Assembly: GCA_922989275.2 (NCBI GenBank) | Contig: OV277858.1 | Coordinates: 102,968,794 to 103,032,793, forward strand | DNA from: Gari tellinella | Taxonomy: Eukaryota; Mollusca; Bivalvia; Cardiida; Psammobiidae | Direction: 5' to 3' | Length of the DNA: 64,000 bases | Part shown: piece after piece, positions 23,601 to 35,600 of the stretch | Layout of the letters: each line of letters starts with the position of its first letter | How positions within the stretch are numbered: the first letter of the stretch is position 1 | Notes under the pieces: generated by a model | What the model was told of the DNA's origin: nothing | Seen by the model: the letters and a program-made list of their open reading frames with translations, nothing else | Databases searched by the model: none | Position numbers and translations under genes: made by a program

Positions 23601-26600
23601 TGTTAGTACTCCTAACAGTTACTCCGTTTGTTAATGATGTAAATATGTGGCACTAGGTTGCAACGATTTATTGTAACCTGATAAACAACGAAGACCCGAA
23701 TTTGGAACTCTCTGATCTTCGTCTTCACTGTTTGCATGGGACAAGTGTACTCTTCACATGTACACTGTTGGTTAATAATGAATATACAGTGAAACCTCTC
23801 TATTAGGCCACTAAATAGTGTGAATTAGCTGGTGGTTAAGACATGTGACTGCTTAAAGCAAGGTTAACGTATACATTGCCCTTGATTGAAGCTGTCACCT
23901 GTCCTTTAAGCAGTCAAGTAGCCTTCTTTTTAGTGGTCGTAATAGAGAGGTTTTACTGGTAGGTTTCAATGAGTTTGTTACAATTTATTGCAACATGAAA
24001 GACAAAGAAGACCCTTATCAGAGGGTCCCTATTTGGAGCCCTCTGACCTGTGTCAACAGTTTGCATAGGCTAAAATTAACTTGAGTAGAAATCTCCTACT
24101 GGATATATTCTGATCAAATTTCAGCTTGCTTTGATCTTTACTCCAATTACCCATATATGCGCCAATCACCTATATTAACCCTTTACTCGACAATGTTTTC
24201 ATTACAGTTACATAAGGAGCATTCTGCTATACTTTCAGTCTGTTTTAAGCTACCATCTGCTAGGATGTGGAAAACATTTTTTTTAAGACTTTTACAAAGC
24301 TGAACTATTTTCTTGAGTGTAAGAATAAATTAAAGACATTAATATGAGCATCTATGGTGTGAAAGATTAAAGTATGTTTAACCAAATACTCCAAATATAC
24401 ACATTTTTACGCCTTTAATTTTTTCTCTCGTGAATAAATAGTTACAATTTAGACAGCCATGAATATATTTATTAAGAAATATTTTCTATATTTTAGCAGA
24501 TGGTAGCTTAAAATAGGCATATAACTCCAGTTTGATTATCCATGGTGCATGTAGTCTAAACAGGGCTCCAGATAAGAAGGAGTCAACTATACAAATCCAA
24601 TAAATCCCCCTTTAATACAGCTCCAAATCCTATGGTGTTACTATTCTCATTAGAATCCTCTCAGAGAGGATCCTAATGAGTACTGTAGTGACACCATAGG
24701 GTTTAATACAGAAATAAAAATTTTAGTCTCCCCTTATCTTGAGCCCTCTGGTATAGTTGAATGAACAAAGCAAACAGCAAGGATTGGTTGTACCTACATA
24801 CAATTAAAACAAATAAAATGTTGTCAAGTTGATGATTTTATTTTCTTTCTCCCATCTACCAAAAGCAGATTTGTTATTGATTACAGTCAATCTGTTATTA
24901 AGCACCTATTAACTTATACAAGAATATGGTCTGGTGATTGCTTAATGAATATTAACAATTATGCATGAAAATTCTGTGGCTCTCTGCATTATTTTTCCCT
25001 GCATTAACAAGAGCTGTCGGAGAACAGCAAAGCTCGCCTAATTAAACCTTTCTTAAATAGGTAACTATCAAAATAAAAGTGTATCAGTACATTGATATTC
25101 AAGCCACAGGGAACCTCCATTCAAAATATCAACTTCCTAATGCAAATATGTCATGTAGTATAAGTGCATTCCAACACTTACTCCTTAACTAACTTTGAAA
25201 TTTCAGTCCCAAAACTCTAAGTCCACAAAAGGTGTAATTCTGACTAAATTTAAACTTTTTAAAAAAAAATAACTACGCAACTTCAATGTTCAACCCAAGG
25301 GCACCTCCATTCTAAATATCAGCTTCCTAATACAAATATTTCATGTAGTATTAGTGCATTACAACTCTTACCCCAAAACTTTAACCATGAGAAATCAGCC
25401 GAAAAACCTAAGTCCTCAACAGGTGAAATTTTGACTAAATTTAAACTTTTTTTAAATTTTAACTACGTAACATCAATGTTCAACCCACAGGGCACCTTGA
25501 TTCCCAATATCAGCTTCTTAATACAATTATTTCAAGTAGTATTAGAGCATCACAACACTTACCCCAAAACTTTAACCATGAGAAATCAGCCGAAAAACCT
25601 AAGTCCACAAAAGGTAAAATTTTGACTAAATTTTAACTTTTTTTTAAATTTAAACTACGCAACATCAATGTTCAACCCACAGGGCACCTCCAATCCAAAT
25701 ATCAGCTTTCTAATACAAATATTTCATGTAGTATTAGTGCATAACAACACTTACCCCAAAACTTTAACCATGAGAAATCAGCCGAAAAACCTAAGTCCAC
25801 AAAAGGTAAAATTTTGACTAAATTTAAACTTTTTTTTTAATTTTAACTACACAACATCAATGTTCAACCCACAGGGCACCTCCATTCCAAATATCAGCTT
25901 CCTAATACAAATATTTCATGTAGTATAAGTGCATAACAACACTTACCCCAAAACTTTAACCATGAGAAATCAGCCGAAAAACCTAAGTCCACAAAAGGTG
26001 AAATTTTGACTAAATTTAAACTTTTTTTTTAATTTTAACTACACAACATCAATGTTCAACCCACAGGGCATCTCCAATCCAAATATCAGCTTCCTAATGC
26101 AAATATTTCATGATGTATTAGTGCATAACAACACTTACCCCAAAACTTTAACCATGAAAAACCAACGCCGACGCCGACGCCGACACCGACGCCGACGCCG
26201 GGGTGATTCCATAAGCCCCCCCATTCTCCGAATAGGCGAGCTAAAAAGTCACTTGTCTTTAGATGTCTCCTTGATCTGGAAATGAGTGCTTGCTAAACTA
26301 CAAATCACATGGAACATCTCATAGAACAGCCCTTTCTTTTTAAACCTTTACTCCATAGACAGGTAAACACTTAAAGTAGGTTGATATATTTCTTTTGATA
26401 CATACTCATGACTTCATTGGAGGAATAAAAGTTAAATGTGTAAAATGCGTATTGATGGAGTTAATGCCTGAAGGCCCTGATATCGCTCACCATTTGAAAT
26501 GAATCCTGATAGCTTTACCTTTGAATTTCACCTGTTTTATTCTAAATCCATTCAAATTTGTAGTATAGCATATTAACAACATTTGAATACAACCTACTCT

Positions 26601-29600
26601 AGTATAGTATAGTACATGAAGAGAAGATAACTAGAGCCTAATTAAAATGAAGCCTTTTCTAGCATTTCAAAGTATATCAAGGGTAGATAAATCTTGCCAC
26701 AATGATCATATTTAAACAATAATTACACTCCTTCGAGAACTTATAGCTATATACATTATCAGCAAGTATAATATAAATCCATTGAAAAATGTAGTTGCAA
26801 GAGTGTTAACACTGTTAGATATGACATTTTCAGCAATTCAAGGGGGTATAACTCTTTCAAGACCTGTTTGTCCGAGTTCAACCATAATAGATCTCATCTG
26901 AACTCTTATAGCCATATACAATCAGAGTAAGTTTGAGGAAGATTGGATAAAAAAGTGTTGCGTCTAGAGTGTAAACACTGTTAAATATGGAGTTTGCAGT
27001 ATTTCAAAGGTAGATAACTCTTGATCTATTGGTCTGATTTCAACCATAATTGAACTCATCCGAACTCTTATGGAAAATATAATCTGAGCAAGTTTGATAC
27101 AAAATTGATAAAAATTGTGGCCTCTTAAGTGTAAACACTGTTAAATATGGCATTTTCAGTGAGTCAAAGGTAGATAACTCTTGATTTATCTGTCCGATTT
27201 CAACCAGAATTGAACTCATTCGAACTCTTATGGTAATATACAATCTGAGCAAGTTCAAGAAAGATTGAATAAATATTGTGGCCTCTACAGTGTAAACACT
27301 AAAATTGTTGAAGACGAACGCCGGACATTCAAGGATTGCAAAAGCTCACCATGAGCTAAAAATTAAAATTTTAGGCATATTTGAACTTTGAAATACAAAT
27401 ATGTTCCACCAAAATGAGATCGAAATACATTATCAAAGTTTGACTATAGTATAATTCCATTTAGGGTTTAACACCATATCCTATATCTATTATTGAAGAT
27501 AGGTGACCAATTAAAAGCACATTGAAAGTAAAGCAAAATGTACAATAAGGTGCATTATTTTTCACTTTTGTCTTGCTTTAAGCTACCATCTGTTATAATA
27601 ATTTATTATATAAATGTCTATGAATTTTGACTTTTTTTTTCAATTGAGGAATAAATATCAGGCATAACAATGTGTATCTATGGAGTAATGGGTTAAAAGG
27701 GACAGGCAGCAAAGTGTTCATATTGAAGACACTTATTTATTCTTATTCCATTTATGTAAGAGCACTCTCTAGTCCTCTCATTAAGGTCAATGATGCCATC
27801 AATGTCATTTTAAGTATTGGGTGTGGAATTTCTTGGTGAATGAATTGAGAATCCTTGGATATAGATTTGCTCCCTCATAAATTTCTCCTGTGGTCACTCA
27901 AAACATCTACTTGGCAGAATTTTCACTCTGAAAAGACAAATACATGTAGATCTAAAAAAAATAATTTATTATACATAATGAAAAGTTTGATCAAGGTCTA
28001 TTCAGTGATTCTAATCAGCATAGTTTATGAACTATTTTTGTTCACAATGCTAGCAATACAGAACAAAATTTTAAACCTTAGGGGTACCAGACCAATTCAA
28101 AATTGAAGGGAAAAAATCACTGCGTAGTCAACTGAAATTAAATGCATATCTAATGAGATTTTTAGCCTCTAGAGTGTTAACAAGGTTTTTAGCTCACCTG
28201 GCACGAAGTGCCAAGGTGAGCTTTTAGGATCGCTGAATGTCTGTCGTCCGTCCACAATTGTTCGTTATCACTCTAGCGCCTACAAATTACATCCGATCTT
28301 CATGAAACTTGATGACAATGTTTGTCTTGATTAAATCTAGGTCAAGTTCAAAAGTGGGTCATGTCCGGTCAAAAACTAGGTCACTATGTCAAATCATAGA
28401 AAAATCTTGTTAACACTCTAGAGGCTACAAATCTCAATGGATTTTAATGAAACTTGGTCAGAATGTTAGCCCAATTGTTATCTAGGTCAATTTGGAATAT
28501 GGGTCATGTCGGGTCAAAAACTAGGTCACTAGGTCAAATAAAAAAAAAACCTCTTGAGGCTAAAAATCTCTTTAGATCTGATTGTGGGTCATGTCCAGTC
28601 CTAATCTGGGTCACTATAGGTTAAGTCTACATGATGTACCAGGTGAGCGATATAGGGCCATGGTGACCCTTGTTAAATTATTTTACCTAGTGACCTAGTT
28701 TTTGACCCTACATGACCCACATTTCAACTTGACCTAGATATTAATAAGGCAAAGTTTCATGAAGATCAAATCAGATTTGTAGCCTCTAGAGTGTTAACAT
28801 TGCTGTTATGTGATTTTACCTAGTGGCTTTGATTTTGACCCCGACATGACCAACATTCCAACTGAACCTAAATTTAATTAAAACAAGGGCCACTATGGCC
28901 CTAAATCGCTCACCTGGTAACCATGTAACCATGTACACCGTGTGACCTAGTTTTTGACCAGACATGACCCTATTTCTAACTTGACCTCGATTTCAATGAG
29001 ACAAACATTTTGTTCAAGTTTCATGAAGATTCAATGAATTTTGTAAGTCTCTATAGAGTGTTAACGAGGTTTTTCGATGATTTGACCTAGTGACCTAGTT
29101 TTTAACCGGACATGACCCACATTCGAACTTGGCCTAGATTTTATTGAGGCAATCATATTGATGAAGTTTCATGAATATCAAATGAAATTTGTAGCCTCTA
29201 GAGTGTTAACAAGGTTTTTCGATAATTTGACCTAGTGACCTAGTTTTTGACCAGACATAACCTACATTCGAACTTGACCTAGATTTCATTGAGGCAAACA
29301 TTTTGATCAAGTTTCATGAAGATCCAATGAAATTTGTAGTCTCTAGAGTGTTAACAAGGTTTTTCGAAGATTTGACCTAGTGACCTAGTTTTTAACCGGA
29401 CATGACCCACATTCGAACTTGGCCTAGATTTCATTGGGGCAATAATATTGATGAAGTTTCATGAAGATCCAATGAAATTTGTAGCCTCTAGAGTGTTAAC
29501 AAGGTTTTTCGATAATTTGACCTACTGACCTAGTTTTTGACCGGACATGACCCACATTCGAACTTGACCTAGATTTCATTAAGGCAAACATTGTGACCAA

Positions 29601-32600
29601 GTTTCATCAAGATCCAATGAGATTTGAACCTGGTAGAGTGTTAACGAACAATTGTGGACGGACGGACGGACGTTCTCACAGTTGGACATTTGTTGGGTAT
29701 ATTTTTTGTTTAAAAGTACCCAACAGTACACTAAAATACCCAACAATAACAATAGGGCAATCACGGAATGAATGGAATCTATTGTTCTCCCTACCCAACA
29801 AAGGACCTTTCGTGCGCTCGGACGGACAGACGACGGACGACGGACATCCAGTGATCCTAAAAGCTCACCTTGGCACTACGTGCCAGGTGAGCTAAAAATC
29901 CCCTAGTCAGACCATAGGTCCGGCGGGTGATCGAACTCACGAACCCTGGTACCGTAGTCCAATGTGTTATCACTGGACTACTGCCGCCGGTCCTGACAAA
30001 AGCAAGGCACTGACCATCTATGGAATCAGAATGTCCAGTAGTGCAAATATTATAGACAATGTTAAGGTTTTGTGACACAAAGCGACAAACAGAAAAATAT
30101 ATAGATGTGTTCTTTTGAACCTGTGTGTGTCATCTGCCAGCAAGCATCAGTATAACATTTTCTTTCAATAAGAGAAACTGAACTTCAAAATCTTCACTTA
30201 AGCAGAAGAAATCTGCATGAAAATAAATTGTTAAAAAGGGGAATAACTCGCACAATATTGATACAAGAGTTTTGACCCTTTTGCAATACACTTCTACTTG
30301 TTAAGCTCTTTCCATAAATGAAGTTTCATCTTAAGAGCATCATTAGAACATCAGTTATGAGGCGTGACCGACATGGACGGACTGAAGGACAGACAGACAT
30401 ATATCGGAAAAGTGATCCATAACTGTATGCCTACACCAGGTGACACAAAACTATATGGCCCTGAATCTCAGATTATTGAGAGTTGAGACATAAAAATAAT
30501 AGGATAATGATAATTAAAGGACGGAAATAAATTTTTACCAGATATAGCAGTCAGATTTAGGTACAGCGGTAGGGCAATCAGAAACTCCAAAACAAAGCCA
30601 GTAGAAAGGAAACTGAAACTCTCCACTCCACTCCACAAAGTCGTCTGCAGCACTGAAATATAAAAAATAATTACATGTACAAAAGAAAAACACAAATGTC
30701 ACAGGTTTATAAACTTTTAATTTTTTGGTGCATACCTTCAAGAGTCACTCTGTATCTGTAAGGCTGTCATTGAAATTAAAGGTGTACACATGATTTATAC
30801 ACAAAATGCTAGACAAGGATTTATTTTTAGACATTCAAGCTTCCTAGACAAGTAGACGTTGGAGAGAACAAACCCAACACTCCACACACACACTTACTGC
30901 TAAATTACTCACAAAAATAATTAAACGGCTCCAAATACAAGGAGGGGACAAGGCTGAAACAGTTGTTTTTAATAATCAAAGGTCCCAAATCCCTCATTAG
31001 TTATTTAATTTTGGTAATTTTTAAAACTTACCGGGATTTTACACCAAAGTTTCACAACAATCAAAACTAGACCTATCACAAATGGTGATTCATACCCCCA
31101 GTAGAGTCTTGTCACAAGAGGTAAATGTTCTGGATAAAGTTGATGTGTGTACTAAAGTGCTCCCTAACATGTACAAAAAAAACAAAGGGCAACAACTCCA
31201 TAAATGGATGAAAATATAACAACAAAGGGAAATAACATCAAAAATACTGATGATAGAGTTATGGTTCTTGCACACTGCACTCCAAGTTAATATGATCTAT
31301 CTGTATATGAAGTTTGAAGTCAGTAGCTATTATACTTTGGAAGTTATGCTCCGGACAAGAATAAATTTAATAAAAATAACAAAGGGCAATAACTCCAATA
31401 ATATTGATGACAGAGTAATGGTTATTGCGCACTGCACTCCTGGTCAATGGGATCTATCTGTATATGAAGTTTGAAGTTAATAGCTCTTATACTTTAGAAG
31501 TTATGCTCCAGACAAACTTGGTGACTCCATCCAGTATTTCAAATTTTGACATGCATGCAATTATTCATGAGCTTCTTTGTTGAACTCGTTTCTTTATCCA
31601 CTGGAATCCGAGTCGATTAATAGTGAATGAAAATTACAAATGGTTGCTGCTGATGACCAGCATGGTTAGTGAAATAAATTACAAATGTACATGTATGTCA
31701 ATGGAATTTTTTTTTAGAAGGTGATGATTATCTCAATTTCTTTTATTTATATTGTACTGTTGGTTATATTTAAAGAGACTCGCAACCGGATGGTGTACTT
31801 GTCAAAATAAAATAAAATACTCAAATAAAAGCAAATTTGTGGCATTATTTGGCTTCTGACATTAAAAAAATATGATCAGTCAAAAAAGAGTCTCAAGAAT
31901 CGTCACCGAATCTTAGTTTTTTAGATATTTTCCATCGTTTTTCTATAGCATTAGCTAACGGTATAGACTTTTAGTTGTTGTTGTTGCTTCTCTACACGGG
32001 CTCAGACATAAACCCGAGCCGAATAAAGTACTATCAACCGCTACCAGTGAAGTATGTTAATTCGCTACCATATATATAGAGAGCACTGGTAGCCGAGGGG
32101 ATAAAGGAGCTTCCTCATTTTTCATCTTTGTCTTCGCATGGAGGGTCACGGGTTCGAATCCCACCAGAGCTTCTTCTCTTTTTTTTTTAAATGCATTTTT
32201 TAACAGAATTTATTATCCTAAACTAAATCTTACCCATTTATATAAGCATTTGACATATATTTCCAAATTACTATTTTTAATGCTAAATCCGGTTGCGAGC
32301 CCCTTTAGGAGGCAGATTTACAAATCTAAGATTAAACAAGTACAGCCATCACACGTGACATATGCCCCAAAAGTGTACGTTTGACACCAAAATTAAGTTT
32401 GGCGAAAAAAAATATGGACAATGTAATGCAGGTGTAACTAAAAATTTTGATACTGTTGAAAATGACCCAGGAGTCAATTCTTTACATTAAAAACGACACT
32501 CTTTAATAGAGATATGCTCCGGACAAGCTTTTTGTAAAATTGAGGTCAAAGGTCGAAGTGACCTAAAAATGCTATGCGACACTCCGCCATACCAAGATGA

Positions 32601-35600
32601 ACTTGGACACCAAGTTTCGTATCCGTAACTGGTAACGTTAACTTCGTTAAGGAGATATGCTTCAGACAACCTTTTTGTAAAATTGAGGTCAACGGTCACA
32701 GTGACCTCAAAATGGTACACGGCCATCCGTCATCCCAAGATGTACTCACACACCAAATTTGAAATCCCTAGCTAATAAGGTAAAGGATACATGCTCTGGA
32801 CAAGCTTTTTGTTAAATCGATTACAAAGGTCAAGGTCAGAGTAAAGTGAAACGGGACACTCCACCATCCCAAGATGTATACACACACCAAATTTGGAATC
32901 CCTAGCTGGTAAGGTATAGGAGATATGCTCCGGACATGCTTTAGTTAAATCAAGGTCAAAGGTCAAGGTCACAGTGACTTGAAAGTGGTACATGTATGAC
33001 ACTCCGCTATCCCAAGATGTACTCACACAATAATTTGGATTCCCCAGCTGATAAGGTATATGAGATATGCTCCAGACAAGCGTTTTGTGACATCAAGGTC
33101 AAAGGTCAAGGTCACAGTGATCTAAAATCGGTACGCAACACTCCACCATCCCAAGATGTACTCACACAACTAATTTGGAGATACTTGTATGCTCTAGAAA
33201 ATCTTTTTGTTAAATCGCAATCAAAGGTAAAGGTCACTGTGACCTAATAATGGTATGCAACACTCTGCCATCCTAACATGTACTTACACACCAAAAGGAG
33301 ATATGCTCCGGACAAGCTTTTTGTTATGTAGTTCCAGAGGGCAATGTTAATTAACTGTATATAAAGTTTGGTCAGAAAAAAATAAGATGCTGATGTTGCC
33401 CCCAGAGTCAGCATTGCATATTATCGAAAAATTTAAATTCACTTTTCTTGGTTCAACAAAGGTCCAAGACATTTCTGTCAGTCTTTGTACAGATTTTTAT
33501 ACTTTGATGATTATTTTGTTTTGCCTTTTTACTTCAATAGACTCTAAGTCTTTTTCACCATTGAGGAGATGCTGTTTGGTCGCCATTTTTACTTGGATCA
33601 CATCAGTTCCTGAGAGGCTTGAAATTTAATGTTTTCATATCTGATCCTCATCATACAAACGCTGATATGATCAAGATTACATACTAAATACCACGTCCTC
33701 CGTGCTAAATACAAACAATGCTAGATTCAGTAGATTGGCGCGTAAATATGTTTTAATACTCAATATTAATAGCAAAACTGAACAATTTGATAGGTCAATT
33801 TCGTAGATTTATTTTCAACTGAATGACCTTGACATATATATATATATATATATTCGTCGGTTACAGAACAAATAGCTCAGCGCCGAAAACCTGTGCTTGC
33901 CAGTGGCGATTAAAATGTATTATGAAAATCATCTGATTATGAAACACTACATGTAGTTTGAGATTATTATGACAATGGAAGTGCCGATATTTTACCCTGA
34001 CCCGGCTAGAGCGCGGTTTTGTACGGACATTTCGGGAACCAGTCCCAAACGGAAAGGAGAATAACAATACACCGTGACAAGTTCAGTAAAGAAATCGATG
34101 GCCATTGATTGCGAGTTGGCTACCGGTCTAATACAGTGGAGAAAACATTTTCTTTCCATAAAACCCGGTTACGCTTAATCTATTATTTTCATTGCAAACA
34201 GTTTGGAGCCAGATCAGATGACGGGTAACCCGGCGTCTGATCAGGCTCCAAACTGTTTGTAACTCAGATTAAAACCGGTAGTCGGATTTGTCAAAAAGAT
34301 TCGTTTTCTATATTTCAATGCCATGCGTTTGAACGTAAGAATTACGTTTTCTCCATTGTATTTCGGTAGCCAACTCGCAATCAATGGCCATAGATTTCTT
34401 TACTGAACTCGTCACTGGTTCCCGAACAAAACCGCGAGCTAGCCGGGTCAGGGTTGAATATCTAGCACTTCCGTTGTTTTAAAAAATGGCTTGAGGGGAA
34501 CCTTGTGTTATTTATATATATGACAGGGGACACGGGAATTTATATCGATTTAATTCGTTCCTGTCATCGAGTGCCTGTGATCTAGACCAGGTGGACTAAC
34601 AACCGGACAACTGAATCTGATGCATCTAGGTCGTATCAGTTGGCAACAAAATAGAATGTCGTTTATTCTGACTACGGGATCAATTAAATTTATATACAAT
34701 TAATTCACTTACCTATATGAATCTGTAGATCTACCTCAAACGATCCCATCAGTGGACATTTTCTAGAAGGAGTAGTCTACATCATTATGCATATCTCGTA
34801 ATCGACGTACTGTAACACTTGGTAGACTGCATAAACGGTTGATCCACAACCAGACGTCAAAGATAAATACCAAGTAAACCCGTCCTTATATGATTCTACG
34901 GCGTAAGAAACTCATATTCAGATGAAGAAAACAACCGCTGACATTACGGCGCCTTCTATTTCGCGGAAATGACTGTTTACCGTTTCCGATAGTAGTTAGC
35001 CTTCGGCGCAATGTATTAGGGAACCAATCGACCAGCCAATCAAATCGCTCTTTACATAACTCTAATTTTCTTCCAAAATGGAAGTCAAATAGTTAAATGC
35101 AAATTCGGCCGTCATATTTTGGTCTCTTATGTCCATTTTATATGAGTTTGAATAAAGTTTGATGGTTGGTGATTGGAGTTTTGACTTTTATTTTATAAAT
35201 GTAATGTTAATTATGTGTGATATCCCCTATAACGTGTGTTTACGCAACTTTACGCGGTTGAAACCCGTGAACTCTCGGGACGAGCTCATGTAATTGAGCT
35301 CCGTGACAAATATTTTTGAAATTTCGTCTTTTTAAGTTGAACGACCTATACCTTAGTACCATTTTTATGAATATGGTGTATTATACGAACAATAAAACCC
35401 GTTTTTGTTAGGATTAAACATGTTTTTTCCAATTTTCTGGCAATGCCATTTTTAGAGTTGTATACCTTGTATATAAAAAGAGTAAGGGTACAATTTTTTT
35501 TTCTTTTTTTTTTTCATTTTTTTTTTCGAGAGAACCACCTATGCTTCAAACTAGAAACAGGCTATGTGGTTAAGGGTTAAGCTGTCATCTAGAATTTAGT

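Larger units (their letters stand above)
19980..35543. mobile_element. 15.6-kb terminal-inverted-repeat element, P-superfamily-like
   Basis: The left end reads CATAGGTGGTTCTCTCG, an A-rich tract, TTGTACCCTTACT, then TATATACAAGGTATACAACT. The right end (35460-35543) is the inverse complement in the same order. CTTCAAAC flanks both sides. A start with CA, an 8-bp duplication and a GGTGG block are like P-superfamily termini; hAT also makes 8-bp duplications, so this is an inference. No open frame above about 115 codons is present, so any transposase is spliced, degraded or absent. The interior carries later insertions: a SINE with its own duplication, family A/B/E/F copies, three family-G copies and several tandem arrays. 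It occupies over half of the third DCP1 intron seen here. Confidence 0.75.
19760..35580 (+). mobile_element. Family-A2 copy split by the 15.6-kb element
   Basis: Left piece 19760-19979 (TTAATCCTTTCCCTCATAG to GTCTTCAAAC); right piece 35544-35580 (CTTCAAACTAGAAACAGG to AAGGGTTAA). CTTCAAAC occurs at both breakpoints and once in intact copies. Confidence 0.8.

Noticed and set aside
25007..26245. A Helitron explanation for the ACAAGAG/GAGCT-ended repeats
   Set aside because: The expected TC start and CTRR end with a terminal hairpin are absent, and the ends are inverted repeats.
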